A stretch of 64,000 bases of DNA from Photobacterium pectinilyticum (GTDB lineage: Bacteria > Pseudomonadota > Gammaproteobacteria > Enterobacterales > Vibrionaceae), in the NCBI RefSeq assembly GCF_024357955.1, contig NZ_JANEYT010000001.1:62001-126000 (forward strand). Reading direction: 5' to 3'. The notes beneath the pieces were generated by a model. It saw only the letters and a program-made list of their open reading frames with translations, did not search any database and was not told the origin of the DNA. This document shows positions 19,402 to 28,286 of this stretch, in pieces. Position 1 is the stretch's first letter; every line of letters starts with the position of its first letter. Made by a program: the position numbers and the translations under genes.

Positions 19402-20452
19402 AAAAAATCAGCCTTTTCAATGTAGCGATACAATCGTAAACCCGGGCGAGAGAGTTAGCGTGGACTTGGAAGTCGCCCGGCTATATACCCATTCAAAACT
19501 GTCGGTCACATTAGAAATAGTTAACGGCCGCCTTGCTGGCCCTACATTACTTGTTGATGCAGCTATTCACGGCGATGAGTTGAATGGCGTTGAGGTTGTG
19601 CGCCAATTATTAGCCAAAATCGATCCGCATAAACTGAGGGGGACCTTAGTTGCCGTGCCTGTCGTTAACGTGTTTGGCTTTATTCATAAGTCTCGCTATC
19701 TACCGGACAGGCGCGATCTCAACCGCTCTTTCCCAGGTTCGCCACGCGGATCCATTGCGGGACGTATTGCCTATCAGTTCTTCAATGAAGTTGTCATGAA
19801 GTGCACGCATGTTATTGACCTTCATACCGCTGCCATTCATCGCACAAACTTACCTCAAATACGGGCTAACCTGAGCAATCAAGCCTCCTCCCAAATGGCC
19901 ATGGCTTTTGGTACACCTGTTGTTATAGATGCTTCTTTGCGTGATGGGTCATTACGCGCCGTAACTGAAAAAGCAAACATTCCCATCATTACTTATGAAG
20001 CGGGTGAAGCATTAAGATTTGAACCCTATGCTATCAATGCGGGCGTGAGGGGAATCCACAGGGTCATGAGACAACTTGAAATGCTACCGCAAAAGAAACT
20101 ACTTAAAACAAAGCAGCCCGTAGTTGCGAGCGCTACCCGATGGATACGGGCAGATCTTGATGGCATTCTTCGCTCCCACGTTGCTTTAGGGCAACGCGTT
20201 GAAAAAGATCAGACGATAGCTTACATCAGCGATCCATTAGGCAGCGAGGAATTGGCCGTCAAAGCAATACAAGGCGGCATTGTTATCGGTCAACAAACAT
20301 TACCATTAGTCAATGAAGGTGATGCTATTTATCACATTGCTTATTTTGATGAACCCGATCACCTTGTAGAAGAAAATGTAGAGCTTTATTTAGATAATGT
20401 AATGGAAGACAATGACGTTGAGATAAAAACGGGGTTCGAAATCAATAGATGA
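19388..20452 (+). CDS. Succinylglutamate desuccinylase/aspartoacylase family protein
   Basis: This zinc-dependent amidohydrolase of the M14/AstE-ASPA group removes acyl or amino-acid groups from amides. Zinc ligands are visible in [10 protein letters not shown] (His and Glu) and [11 protein letters not shown] (His), the substrate segment is [14 protein letters not shown], and the likely catalytic Glu is in [12 protein letters not shown]. The C-terminal beta domain resembles biotinyl-lipoyl folds. AAGGA at 19374 sits 9 bases before a GTG at 19388, which I prefer; an in-frame ATG at 19361 is an alternative. The gene overlaps the rimK end, so translation is probably coupled. Its target might be the product of RimK; that is inference. 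Confidence 0.88.
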   Translation: MVKVKKNQPFQCSDTIVNPGERVSVDLEVARLYTHSKLSVTLEIVNGRLAGPTLLVDAAIHGDELNGVEVVRQLLAKIDPHKLRGTLVAVPVVNVFGFIHKSRYLPDRRDLNRSFPGSPRGSIAGRIAYQFFNEVVMKCTHVIDLHTAAIHRTNLPQIRANLSNQASSQMAMAFGTPVVIDASLRDGSLRAVTEKANIPIITYEAGEALRFEPYAINAGVRGIHRVMRQLEMLPQKKLLKTKQPVVASATRWIRADLDGILRSHVALGQRVEKDQTIAYISDPLGSEELAVKAIQGGIVIGQQTLPLVNEGDAIYHIAYFDEPDHLVEENVELYLDNVMEDNDVEIKTGFEINR

Positions 20453-20522
20453 CCAGTAAAAAAGTCATCTATCAATTTCAATTAATTATTACTACCGTAA
20501 GATTATACGCTAACAAATAAGT

Positions 20523-20681
20523 TTAGTAGTAAAACCGGGTACCAAACACATCGTCGGCGTAGTCGAAATCGAGGCTTCCTTGTAAACCGAACTCTTGCGT
20601 TCCTTTTTTAAGGTCAACAAAAAACGTTGCAAAAGAGAAAATACTCGAAACGATAAATAGTGCCACTAACTTTTTGTTCAT
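20523..20681 (-). CDS. Possible small membrane or exported peptide
   Basis: A 52-codon frame encodes MNKKLVALFIVSSIFSFATF, a plausible signal or membrane segment. A short tail rich in Asp, Phe and Tyr (SLDFDYADDVFGTRFYY) follows. The stop is 70 bases after the M14-type gene on the opposite strand. No strong Shine-Dalgarno is seen, and its 5' end overlaps the mgtE remnant on the other strand. It could be a real accessory gene or chance. No homologue comes to mind. Confidence 0.3.
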   Translation of the reverse strand: MNKKLVALFIVSSIFSFATFFVDLKKGTQEFGLQGSLDFDYADDVFGTRFYY

Positions 20682-20891
20682 GATAATTATTCATTAGGAC
20701 TGGCAATTATTATCTTTTTTGCCATATGCATGAATATTATTGCTGCCGCTATATCTGGTACCGTAATTCCATTTAAACTTAAGCCGTTAAATATTTATCC
20801 AGCGGTTGCAGGTTCAGTAATACTAACGACTGTAACAGATGTTGTGGTTTTTTTAGTCTTTCTAGGACTTGGTGCTATTTTCCTTGTTTAG
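20670..20891 (+). pseudogene. mgtE: mgtE remnant (C-terminal fragment)
   Basis: This frame of about 73 codons reads SLGLAIIIFFAICMNIIAAA, then ISGTVIPFKLKPLNIYPAVA and SVILTTVTDVVVFLVFLGLG before a stop. That is the end of an MgtE-type Mg2+ channel: the PAxAxxxxLTTVTDVVGFFxFLGLA pattern of the last helices is clear. The N-terminal CBS regions and first helices are absent, and the frame is closed upstream by a TAA at 20667. The residues match the family well, so the loss is probably a recent deletion. A copy of the 48-bp repeat starts 15 bases after its stop. Confidence 0.75.
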
Positions 20892-20906
20892 AATTAATTT
20901 ACATTT

Positions 20907-20954
20907 ATACCAATCTGGATAAGTAGTTGATCAAATATTTATGTAGGTTGGTAT
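20907..20954 (-). repeat. 48-bp intergenic inverted repeat, copy C
   Basis: The reverse complement of copy A (655-702), differing at one base. It lies directly after the mgtE remnant. Its arms ATACCAA/TTGGTAT and the central TTGATCAA are palindromic, so it can form a hairpin on either strand. Confidence 0.8.
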
Positions 20955-20986
20955 TATAGCTAATGTTTTTTATTTTTATAAAATAC

Positions 20987-21018
20987 TATCCCCAAGTAAC
21001 GTCAAGTTACTGGGGATA
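20987..21018 (-). terminator. Terminator-like hairpin after the orphan lipoprotein gene
   Basis: TATCCCC-AAGTAAC pairs with GTTACT-GGGGATA across loop GTCAA with one bulge. On the minus strand a T-rich but interrupted tail follows, so termination strength is uncertain. Confidence 0.55.
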
Positions 21019-21048
21019 GGCACTTAAGTGGATGAAGAACAAAGTATT

Positions 21049-21543
21049 CTAGTTACATGCTTCACTTTTCCAAACCACTTCCCAAATTCCATAGATAGGG
21101 CTTCTTAATACCGATTTACCTACCACGCGCTCTATTCTACTGTCTCTCTGAGCATTCCACCCATAGTCTGGGTATTGGCTATTCATTTGATAATGGTAAT
21201 TGTCAGAACTGCTGCTAACCTCAAAGCTATCTTTACATGTACCAGTACGTAAATCAGTTTCAATTGATGCCCAGCGTGGTACCACACCGGTGTCTAGATC
21301 ATGTAAAAAAAATGAGCCGCTATATTCTGTATAGCAATCGCTTGCACTAGAGCACTGCCAATAATGAATGTGTTGTTTTGACCTAAATTCAAAGTGGGGT
21401 TGTTTCACAACAGTACTATTTGACTCACTTATTTTGTTTATTCCGCTTAAATTTAACGCTAGTGTTTGTTCACTAACATCATCATTACTCGAACACGCCA
21501 CTAAAAATACGACACAAAGTATGAAGCTTATTATTTTAGACAT
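21049..21543 (-). CDS. Putative lipoprotein of unknown function
   Basis: The 164-residue product has a lipoprotein signal peptide (FILCVVFLVACSSND) with the anchored Cys at position 17. The mature part is polar and Ser-rich, with four more Cys: two within WQCSSASDCY, one in TGTCKDSF and one at the C-terminus in KSEACN. These could form two periplasmic disulphides. No known domain is recognised. It lies alone in a patch holding the mgtE remnant and a repeat, and its codon use is more AT-rich than its neighbours, which suggests acquired or fast-evolving DNA. Confidence 0.75.
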   Translation of the reverse strand: MSKIISFILCVVFLVACSSNDDVSEQTLALNLSGINKISESNSTVVKQPHFEFRSKQHIHYWQCSSASDCYTEYSGSFFLHDLDTGVVPRWASIETDLRTGTCKDSFEVSSSSDNYHYQMNSQYPDYGWNAQRDSRIERVVGKSVLRSPIYGIWEVVWKSEACN

Positions 21544-21727
21544 GACGAACTCCTAAGAACTCACGATGAGTAAGGTATGACGAAGTGCGATCATATCGGT
21601 TACAACATGATAAACACAGTTCAATATTAGTTCTTAGAAGTAATGCACCCATCTCACGATTGAGACTCCAGCCTATCTAAATAACTATAGCCTTGATTTG
21701 ATAGCTGATGATTATTATAGGAAAATA

Positions 21728-21755
21728 AAAAGCCGGAGCAAAAACTCCGGCTTTT
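21728..21755 (-). terminator. Terminator of cysS
   Basis: The stem AGCCGGAG/CTCCGGCT has a 6-base loop and A/T-runs on both sides. It lies 22 bases beyond the cysS stop. Confidence 0.88.
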
Positions 21756-21777
21756 CAATTACGAAAAAGGCTAACCT

Positions 21778-23160
21778 TTACTTACGACGCCAAGTTGTAC
21801 CTTGAGGGCCGTCTTCCAGAATGATCCCCATCGCAGTCAGCTTGTCACGGGCTTCATCTGCTGCCGCCCAATCTTTTGCGGCACGAGCATCTAGGCGTTG
21901 TTGGATTAGCGCTTCAATTTCAGCCACATCATCGTCTTCACCTGCGCCACTCTGAAGGAAAGCCTCTGGGTCTTGACCCAATAGGCCAAGTACATCAGCC
22001 AATTCACGCATACGTGCACCCAGAGCTGATGCCGCGGCAAGATCTTCGGCTTTCAGACGGTTGATTTCACGCGTCATGTCAAACAGTGCCGAGTAAGCTT
22101 CTGGTGTGTTGAAGTCGTCATCCATCGCTTCTTTGAAGCGTGTAACAAACTCATCACCACCAGCGGCTTCAACAGAGCTATCAAGACCACGAAGTGATGT
22201 GTACAGGCGCTCAAGTGCAGAACGAGCCTGCTTCAGGTTATCTTCGCTGTAGTTTAACTGGCTGCGGTAGTGGCCAGACATCAGGAAGTAACGCACAGTT
22301 TCGGCGTCGAAGTGGCCCAATACATCACGGATCGTAAAGAAGTTACCCAAAGACTTAGACATCTTCTCGCGGTCAACCATTACCATACCGCTGTGCATCC
22401 AAGTATTCACGTACTGGGAACCTGTTGCACAGCAAGACTGGGCAATTTCATTTTCGTGGTGCGGGAACTGCAAGTCTGAACCACCGCCATGGATATCAAA
22501 ATGATCACCCAAAATAGCAGAGTTCATCGCTGAACATTCAATGTGCCAACCCGGACGGCCTGCGCCCCATGGTGACTCCCACGTCGGTTCACCCGGCTTG
22601 GACATCTTCCACAGTACAAAATCAAGTGGGCTACGCTTAGCCGTTTCGATGTCAACACGTGCACCGGCTTGCAGCTGGTCAAGATCTTGTTTAGATAGCT
22701 TGCCGTATTCGTCAAACTTACTCACTTCAAACATTACGTCACCATTATCGGCCACGTAGGCAAATCCGCGCTCAATGAGACGCTCACACATTGCGATAAT
22801 TTCAGCAATGAAATCAGTCGCACGTGGCTCGATATCGGGGCGCTTCATACCTAGCGAGTCAAAGTCAGCGTGCATTTCGCCGATCAGGCGCTCGGTCAAA
22901 GAGTCACAGCTTTCGCCATTCTCTGCTGCACGCTTGATGATCTTGTCATCGATGTCGGTAATGTTACGTACAAAAGTCAGATCGTAACCCGAGTAACGCA
23001 GGTAGCGAGAAACCACATCGAATGACACAAAAGTACGACCGTGACCGATGTGACAGAGATCGTAGATGGTAACCCCACAGACATACATGCCAACTTTACC
23101 TGGCTGAATGGGTGTAAATTCCTCTTTCTGTCTTGTCAGTGAGTTATAGATCTTCAACAT
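21778..23160 (-). CDS. cysS: Cysteine--tRNA ligase
   Basis: This class I synthetase charges tRNA-Cys. The 460-residue product has HIGHGRTF (the HIGH motif) near residue 38 and [12 protein letters not shown] (the KMSKS motif) near residue 267. The zinc-binding Cys28 (YVCGVTIYD), the [21 protein letters not shown] segment and HHENEIAQS are all present. The start [15 protein letters not shown] is standard. It is divergent from ppiB, an arrangement shared with E. coli and Vibrio. Confidence 0.98.
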   Translation of the reverse strand: MLKIYNSLTRQKEEFTPIQPGKVGMYVCGVTIYDLCHIGHGRTFVSFDVVSRYLRYSGYDLTFVRNITDIDDKIIKRAAENGESCDSLTERLIGEMHADFDSLGMKRPDIEPRATDFIAEIIAMCERLIERGFAYVADNGDVMFEVSKFDEYGKLSKQDLDQLQAGARVDIETAKRSPLDFVLWKMSKPGEPTWESPWGAGRPGWHIECSAMNSAILGDHFDIHGGGSDLQFPHHENEIAQSCCATGSQYVNTWMHSGMVMVDREKMSKSLGNFFTIRDVLGHFDAETVRYFLMSGHYRSQLNYSEDNLKQARSALERLYTSLRGLDSSVEAAGGDEFVTRFKEAMDDDFNTPEAYSALFDMTREINRLKAEDLAAASALGARMRELADVLGLLGQDPEAFLQSGAGEDDDVAEIEALIQQRLDARAAKDWAAADEARDKLTAMGIILEDGPQGTTWRRK

Positions 23161-23479
23161 GTCTCTTCGATACTCATTATTGGGGGTTACGGTATAAGGC
23201 TGTAATTACACCTTTATTGGCAAGCTAAGGCAAGGAAAAATACCGTTCAGGCGGCTTATGCCCGTGTAAAGTATATCGCCCAGCCGTAAATTTGCGCACC
23301 CTACCTTGCCGATGCATCACATGCGAACTAAACGACCTTCATCTATAGTTAGGCAACAGGCTAATTTTTCACCTATTTGAGCCAGAGAAAGCGAACAACG
23401 TCAGTTAATATTGACGCCTAGGTCGGTTAAGATAGAATCCAATGTTTAAAGCAATATACACCTATCAAAGGACAAGCTC
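23161..23479. other. cysS/ppiB divergent promoter region
   Basis: 319 bases without a gene. A good sigma-70 promoter for ppiB lies at 23411-23438. The cysS promoter must lie in the left half, but I see no clear match. Confidence 0.5.
23411..23438 (+). promoter_or_regulatory. Sigma-70 promoter of ppiB-lpxH
   Basis: TTGACG (23411-23416) and TAGAAT (23433-23438) are separated by 16 bases and lie about 45 bases upstream of the ppiB start. Confidence 0.6.
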
Positions 23480-23977
23480 ATGGTAACGCTTCACACTACT
23501 TTTGGTGACATCAAAATCCAACTAAACACTGAGAAAGCGCCGGAAACCTGTGCAAACTTCCTGCAATACTGCCGCGACGGCTTCTACAACGGTACGTTGT
23601 TCCACCGTGTTATCGATGGTTTCATGGTTCAGGGCGGCGGTATGTCTTCTGGTATGGAAGAAAAAGAATCACGCGCTCCGATCAAGAACGAAGCAAGCAA
23701 CGGCCTAAGTAACAAGATTGGCACGCTAGCAATGGCTCGCACCATGGAACCGCATTCAGCAAGCTCTCAGTTCTTCATCAACGTGAACGACAACAAATTC
23801 CTAGATTTCAAATCAGAGACACCTGATGGCTGGGGTTACTGCGTATTTGCTGAGGTTGTTGAAGGCATGGACGTCGTAAACAAGATCAAAGGCGTTGCAA
23901 CGGGTAACTGGGGTTACGTTCACCAGGACGTACCGGTAGAAGAAGTTGTTATCAACAACGTAACTATCGAAGAGTAA
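23480..23977 (+). CDS. ppiB: Peptidyl-prolyl cis-trans isomerase B
   Basis: Cytosolic cyclophilin that speeds cis-trans isomerisation of prolyl bonds. The 165-residue protein shows the cyclophilin core: [14 protein letters not shown] near residue 37 (with the catalytic Arg in FHRV) and [15 protein letters not shown] near residue 95. No signal peptide is present, which separates it from periplasmic PpiA. A plain AAAGGA precedes the ATG. It is followed after 40 bases by lpxH, with a hairpin between them. Confidence 0.97.
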   Translation: MVTLHTTFGDIKIQLNTEKAPETCANFLQYCRDGFYNGTLFHRVIDGFMVQGGGMSSGMEEKESRAPIKNEASNGLSNKIGTLAMARTMEPHSASSQFFINVNDNKFLDFKSETPDGWGYCVFAEVVEGMDVVNKIKGVATGNWGYVHQDVPVEEVVINNVTIEE

Positions 23978-23984
23978 GACTTCA

Positions 23985-24009
23985 CAAAGGGTGGCCGTTG
24001 TGCCACCCT
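23985..24009 (+). promoter_or_regulatory. Hairpin between ppiB and lpxH
   Basis: AAGGGTGGC pairs with GCCACCCTT across a 6-base loop. No T-run follows, so it is not a classical terminator. It ends 8 bases before the lpxH ATG and could limit lpxH translation or stabilise the ppiB mRNA end. Confidence 0.5.
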
Positions 24010-24017
24010 TCCCGCCT

Positions 24018-24749
24018 ATGACCACACTTTTTATTTCTGATCTGCACTTGAGTGCCGACAGGCCAGATATCACCGCCTGTTTTCTTCATTTTATGTCCGC
24101 GGAGGCTCGTGGTATTGATGCCCTCTATGTCTTGGGCGATCTATTCGAAATGTGGATTGGTGATGACGACGACTCCCCTTTCCACCAGCAAATTAAAACG
24201 GCCTTCCGCCAACTGACCGACAGCGGTGTCCCTTGCTATTTTATCCATGGCAACCGGGATTTTCTCATTGGAAAGCGGTTCAGCCAAGAAACCGGCGTCC
24301 AGCTGCTGCCTGAGCACACCGTGGTTGATCTCTATAACACTCCAACTCTGATCCTGCACGGAGATACCTTGTGTACGTTGGATGAAGGCTATCAGCGCTA
24401 TCGCAAGAAGGTACATAACCGCTTTATTCAATGGCTGTTCTTCCGGCTGCCACTGAGCTATAGGCAGCGTATCGGTGATAAAATGCGTAGCGGCAGCAGC
24501 CAAACCAATCAAGCCAAAAGCCAATCCATCATGGATGTAACGCCAGATGAAGTCATCCATGTCATGGCCGAGCATCAGGTCAGGCAGATGATCCACGGCC
24601 ATACCCACCGCCCTGATGTCCATACCCTTACAGTCAACGAGCAAGCAGCCAGCCGTATCGTGCTTGGCGATTGGTATGATCATGGCTCTGTATTAGTTTG
24701 TACCCCGCAAGGCTGCCAGCTCGAAACGCGCGATTTTCAACCGCAATAG
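24018..24749 (+). CDS. lpxH: UDP-2,3-diacylglucosamine diphosphatase LpxH
   Basis: LpxH hydrolyses UDP-2,3-diacylglucosamine to lipid X in lipid A synthesis at the inner membrane. The calcineurin-like metallophosphatase motifs are intact: FISDLHLS at the N-terminus, YVLGDLFEMWIGDDD, FIHGNRDF, HGDTLC and MIHGHTHRP. The ATG at 24018 starts directly before TLFISDLHL; an in-frame GTG at 23991 would add nine residues and fall inside the preceding hairpin. It follows ppiB in the same direction, as in E. coli. Confidence 0.96.
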   Translation: MTTLFISDLHLSADRPDITACFLHFMSAEARGIDALYVLGDLFEMWIGDDDDSPFHQQIKTAFRQLTDSGVPCYFIHGNRDFLIGKRFSQETGVQLLPEHTVVDLYNTPTLILHGDTLCTLDEGYQRYRKKVHNRFIQWLFFRLPLSYRQRIGDKMRSGSSQTNQAKSQSIMDVTPDEVIHVMAEHQVRQMIHGHTHRPDVHTLTVNEQAASRIVLGDWYDHGSVLVCTPQGCQLETRDFQPQ

Positions 24750-24797
24750 CTTCCGGGCCATAATAGTTCCCTTGCGAATATTCAGCCACTCAGAAAC

Positions 24798-24826
24798 AAA
24801 AAAGGTACGCCATCGCGTACCTTTAT
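24798..24826. terminator. Bidirectional terminator between lpxH and the TauE permease
   Basis: The stem AAAGGTACGC/GCGTACCTTT has loop CATC. A-rich and T-rich flanks allow use from both convergent genes. Confidence 0.85.
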
Positions 24827-24853
24827 TATATCAAAGAGGCCAACCTCAAAGGG

Positions 24854-25756
24854 TTATTTACCCAACCCCGTCAATACCTCGTTTCCAGCATTCGGTCGAT
24901 CTTTTGCCCACGAGCGGTACATAGTAATTGAGGTATACAACACCACGCCAATCACCAACCACGCCAACAAGTGCAAATCCAATGACTTCACTAAATACGC
25001 CGCAATGACCACACAGATAGGGCCAGTAATCGCCACAACCAACGCCGCACGGCTATTAATCCGGTTCATACGAATAAAGCCACCCGCCGAGAAGAAGCTC
25101 AAGAAAGCACAGGAACACATCATGATCGGAAAAGCCGCCAACGGATGCATACCCAGCAAGTACACCATGGTCATGCACGGGGCATAAAGGCCAATCCCTA
25201 CCGTCATTAACGCACCGAACAAGAAGTTACCAGCAATAGCTACCGCCAATTTCCAACCCGTTAGCCCGAGTTCAAGCCCCCCCAAAGGGAAAAGCTTAAG
25301 CTGACCGGCCAGCATTAGGCTTGCAACGACCAATAGAGCGATACTCATTACCAAGCGGATCAACTGGCGATCCCAGCTTGACACCAAACGAGCGCCAACT
25401 GTCGCCCCCAAACACGCAGCCAGCACCATACTAACAAGGGTCGTCGGGTCGACGTCTACAGCCGTCAGGAAAATAAGCGATTGAACCACCGTCGCCAACA
25501 CCGCCTGGCAATTCAACGTGCCCGGCAAAAGCTGATCATCAATAAGTTTGAACTGTTTATATCCTGCGGTTTTGATGGCAAAGCTACCCACCCCTAAGGT
25601 GTCACAAAAGTTGGCAAAGCCACCAATAAGGCCAATGGGTAAAATTTTTGTTTGTGCTTCCTGCACTCGATTTTTTCGCCACGAAACAAGTAGCATGGCG
25701 ATGAAAATCAGTCCACCTACAAGCAATCCCGCTTGTATGAATGTGAATACTGTCAT
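24854..25756 (-). CDS. TauE/SafE family permease
   Basis: The 300-residue product has about eight hydrophobic helices and matches the TauE/SafE (formerly DUF81) family. Members include exporters of sulfite, sulfoacetate or other small organic anions. Family features are the N-terminal GFANFCDTLGVGSFAIKT segment and GNFLFGALMTVGIGLYAPCMTMVYLLGM in the second half. The substrate cannot be told from sequence, and no sulfur-metabolism gene is adjacent. It converges on lpxH and is divergent from the EAL-HDOD gene. Confidence 0.88.
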   Translation of the reverse strand: MTVFTFIQAGLLVGGLIFIAMLLVSWRKNRVQEAQTKILPIGLIGGFANFCDTLGVGSFAIKTAGYKQFKLIDDQLLPGTLNCQAVLATVVQSLIFLTAVDVDPTTLVSMVLAACLGATVGARLVSSWDRQLIRLVMSIALLVVASLMLAGQLKLFPLGGLELGLTGWKLAVAIAGNFLFGALMTVGIGLYAPCMTMVYLLGMHPLAAFPIMMCSCAFLSFFSAGGFIRMNRINSRAALVVAITGPICVVIAAYLVKSLDLHLLAWLVIGVVLYTSITMYRSWAKDRPNAGNEVLTGLGK

Positions 25757-25964
25757 GAGTTACACAAATTTTTTCGGAAAGGCGCGGATTATCCATTATG
25801 CTCGAGCATATTTCCATGCTTGAAATCATGACAAATAATAAGAAACAGTAACACTGTCTTAATCGGGTTATTTTTGTCATAATTTGTACGGAAAGCCATA
25901 CATCAGTCATGAAATGCAACCGCGTTTATAATGACTACCATGCCTAAGAACGACTATTGTTTAC

Positions 25965-27197
25965 ATGAATTCATATCTTGCCAGACAGCCTGTACTAAAT
26001 AGGGAAAAGGATACCATCGGTTATGAGTTGCTATTCCGAGATGGCCCGAAAAACAGCTTCCCTGATATTGGTGACGAGCAGGCAACTCATCGCCTGCTGA
26101 CAGATAACTTTTTAAGCTCTGGCAATAGTGATGTGACCTCGGGAAAAAAAGCCTTTGTTAATTTCCCACACTGTAGCCTGATCAACCGGGTACCGCTGCT
26201 ATTTCCTAAAAAAAGCTTCATTATTGAAATACTGGAAACTTGCCAGCCTGATGATGAGCTTTGGGAAGCCGTGGTAGAACTTCACCGAGCCGGTTATACC
26301 TTAGCCTTGGACGATTTTACTCCTAGCCCTGAATGGAACCGCTTTATCCCGTATGTTCATATTATCAAATTTGATCTTCGGGTGACGCCATTGGCCAAGG
26401 CGAGCTTTTTTATCCGTCGCCACAAAGAAAAAGGCAGCCGCCTTACCTTTCTGGCAGAAAAAGTTGAGACCCATGCCGAGTTCATGGCGGCCAGCGAAGC
26501 CGGATTTGACCTGTTCCAAGGCTATTTTTTCAGCCGCCCTGAAATCGTGCGTAAGAAAGCGCTCAAGCCTTCTGCCCTCACGACTTTGCGACTATATCGT
26601 GAAATAAGCTCTGCCGAAGTCGACTTTAACAAGGTAGAGCAGATTATCGCCACCGACTTAACGCTGTCATACAAGTTGCTGCGCCATGTCAATAACATGA
26701 CTTATACCCGCGCCAAGCCCATCTCCTCCTTCAAACAGGCATTGGTGTATTTAGGCGAAGAGAAACTACGACGCTTTGTGACCTTTGTTGCGACCTCCCA
26801 TGCGGTTGAAAAAAAACCCGAATCGCTTTACTTCTTATCGCTACAGCGCGCCCGCTTCTGTGAACAGTTAAGCCAACAATTCCAGTTACGAATAGACAGT
26901 AACCAAGCCTTCTTAACCGGTTTATTTTCCCTGCTCGATTCTATCCTCGAGCAACCTATTGAAGCGCTGATTGACCAATTACCACTGGATAAACCCGTCC
27001 AGCACGCCCTCATTAACCGCAAAGGCCACCTAGGGGGACTATTGCGCCTAGCTATTGCCTACGATCAAGCTGACTGGCAGACCATTGAACGGCTGTGCAA
27101 AGCACTAACGATTGATGAATCAATCGTTGCAGAGGCCTATCTTGAATCTTTAAAATGGGCAACTGTCTTTGAGCAAACATTACCGAGTAAACCATGA
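25965..27197 (+). CDS. EAL-HDOD signalling protein
   Basis: The 410-residue product combines an EAL-type domain (about 1-200) with an HDOD domain (about 205-400), the YuxH-like architecture. In the EAL domain many catalytic positions persist: ELLFR for ExLxR, VNF, EILE, LALDDF, KFD, AEKVET and LFQGYFF. The loop after DDF reads TPSP instead of the usual GTG-type sequence, so c-di-GMP hydrolysis is doubtful; a binding or scaffold role is likely. The HDOD segment ([36 protein letters not shown]) resembles regulators of motility. Its stop overlaps the next start by 4 bases. Confidence 0.9.
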   Translation: MNSYLARQPVLNREKDTIGYELLFRDGPKNSFPDIGDEQATHRLLTDNFLSSGNSDVTSGKKAFVNFPHCSLINRVPLLFPKKSFIIEILETCQPDDELWEAVVELHRAGYTLALDDFTPSPEWNRFIPYVHIIKFDLRVTPLAKASFFIRRHKEKGSRLTFLAEKVETHAEFMAASEAGFDLFQGYFFSRPEIVRKKALKPSALTTLRLYREISSAEVDFNKVEQIIATDLTLSYKLLRHVNNMTYTRAKPISSFKQALVYLGEEKLRRFVTFVATSHAVEKKPESLYFLSLQRARFCEQLSQQFQLRIDSNQAFLTGLFSLLDSILEQPIEALIDQLPLDKPVQHALINRKGHLGGLLRLAIAYDQADWQTIERLCKALTIDESIVAEAYLESLKWATVFEQTLPSKP

Positions 27198-27733
27198 CCC
27201 AATCCCCCCTGTCGTGTCCATGTGGCAGCCAACGTCCGCTGGCTGAATGCTGCCAACCTATCCACCAAAATCCAAGTTTAGCTAACCACCCAGAGCAATT
27301 GATGCGCTCCCGTTACAGCGCCCACGTGCTAGGGTTAGTCGATTATGTTGTGGCAACCTACCACCCTAGTTGCGAAGCAGAGCAACACCGTGAAGCGATT
27401 GCCGAATCGGTCAATAGCCAATGGCTGGGTCTAGAGGTAATCAACAGCGAAATTGCAACAGAGACCGAAGGTTTTGTCGAGTTCAAAGCGTTTTATCAAG
27501 ATGGCGACGAGCAATACTGCCTACACGAACGCTCTCGCTTCATCAAAGAGGCAGTTAATAACCAACTCCAATGGTTCTACATTGACGGCGAATACCCAGG
27601 GCCTTCAAATTCCGAAGAGCACCGTGCAGCTGTCGAGAAGCATAAGCCAACCTCAGCAGTAAGCGATAAGATCGGCCGCAATGATCCTTGCCCATGTGGT
27701 AGTGGTAAAAAATACAAAAAGTGTTGCGGTTAA
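27194..27733 (+). CDS. YchJ-like SEC-C motif protein
   Basis: The 179-residue product has a zinc-binding SEC-C motif at both ends. The N-terminal one is [13 protein letters not shown] and the C-terminal one is [17 protein letters not shown]. The middle is a UPF0225/YchJ-type NTF2-like domain ([24 protein letters not shown]). The SEC-C motif binds zinc and in SecA contacts SecB and ribosomes, but the role of YchJ is unknown. The start overlaps the EAL-HDOD stop (ATGA), so the two are translationally coupled. A terminator follows. Confidence 0.9.
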   Translation: MTQSPLSCPCGSQRPLAECCQPIHQNPSLANHPEQLMRSRYSAHVLGLVDYVVATYHPSCEAEQHREAIAESVNSQWLGLEVINSEIATETEGFVEFKAFYQDGDEQYCLHERSRFIKEAVNNQLQWFYIDGEYPGPSNSEEHRAAVEKHKPTSAVSDKIGRNDPCPCGSGKKYKKCCG

Positions 27734-27755
27734 TACCAACCGATACCTTCATTTA

Positions 27756-27787
27756 GCGCCCCTGCCTATGCAGGGGAGCTTTCTCTT
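27756..27787 (+). terminator. Terminator after the YchJ-like gene
   Basis: The stem CCCCTGC/GCAGGGG has loop CTAT and is followed by AGCTTTCTCTT, a broken T-run. Confidence 0.65.
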
Positions 27788-28089
27788 CCAGAACATTATT
27801 CACCAATTCGAATAACCACCTTCTAGGTTGTCTTTACTCTCCCCAGATCACCGTTAACGGTTCGTAAAACACCTTGTTGCAAACGCGCATGCAGCTTCTT
27901 GTGGTAACCGCTTAAAAACGTCTAATATCATCGCATCATCCCTATAGTTGACTGTATTTTACCCACCGCCCAATCACCGCCTGATAAATTTTTAATATTT
28001 CCGTAAAATTGCTATTGCAAAATAAATCCAGCTTCGTTAGTGTGAATCACAAGCAAGCGTTAATAATGATTTATACAGAGTACATAACT
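27788..28089 (+). promoter_or_regulatory. Region upstream of the his leader
   Basis: About 300 bases without a gene, becoming AT-rich towards the leader peptide. It must contain the his promoter. TTGCAA at about 28014 with TAGTGT 17 bases later is a weak candidate only. Confidence 0.35.
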
Positions 28090-28137
28090 ATGCGTATCCC
28101 AATGGTAAACTTTCACCACCATCATCATCCTGATTAG
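28090..28137 (+). CDS. hisL: his operon leader peptide
   Basis: A 15-codon frame encodes [15 protein letters not shown] with five consecutive His codons (CAC CAC CAT CAT CAT). It sits 197 bases before hisG and directly before alternative hairpins that end in a terminator. Ribosome stalling at the His codons when charged tRNA-His is scarce would favour the antiterminator, as known for enteric his operons. Confidence 0.95.
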   Translation: MRIPMVNFHHHHHPD

Positions 28138-28161
28138 TCTTTCGGGAGGATACGCCTCGCT

Positions 28162-28247
28162 CTGGAAGACGCAAAAAATACTCTTCCAGCGGTCGTCATA
28201 GTACAGATTACAAGGCCCTCGGAAGAGACATCTTCCGAGGGTTTTTT
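28162..28247 (+). promoter_or_regulatory. his operon attenuator
   Basis: CTGGAAGA (28162-28169) can pair with TCTTCCAG (28182-28189). The terminator stem is CCCTCGGAAGA (28216-28226) with TCTTCCGAGGG (28231-28241), followed by six T (28242-28247). TCTTCC at 28182 can alternatively pair with GGAAGA at 28221, which would break the terminator. This is the expected protector/antiterminator/terminator set. Confidence 0.92.
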
Positions 28248-28286
28248 CGTTTTCAGGCTCAACATCGAGTAACAGGGATTAAAACA

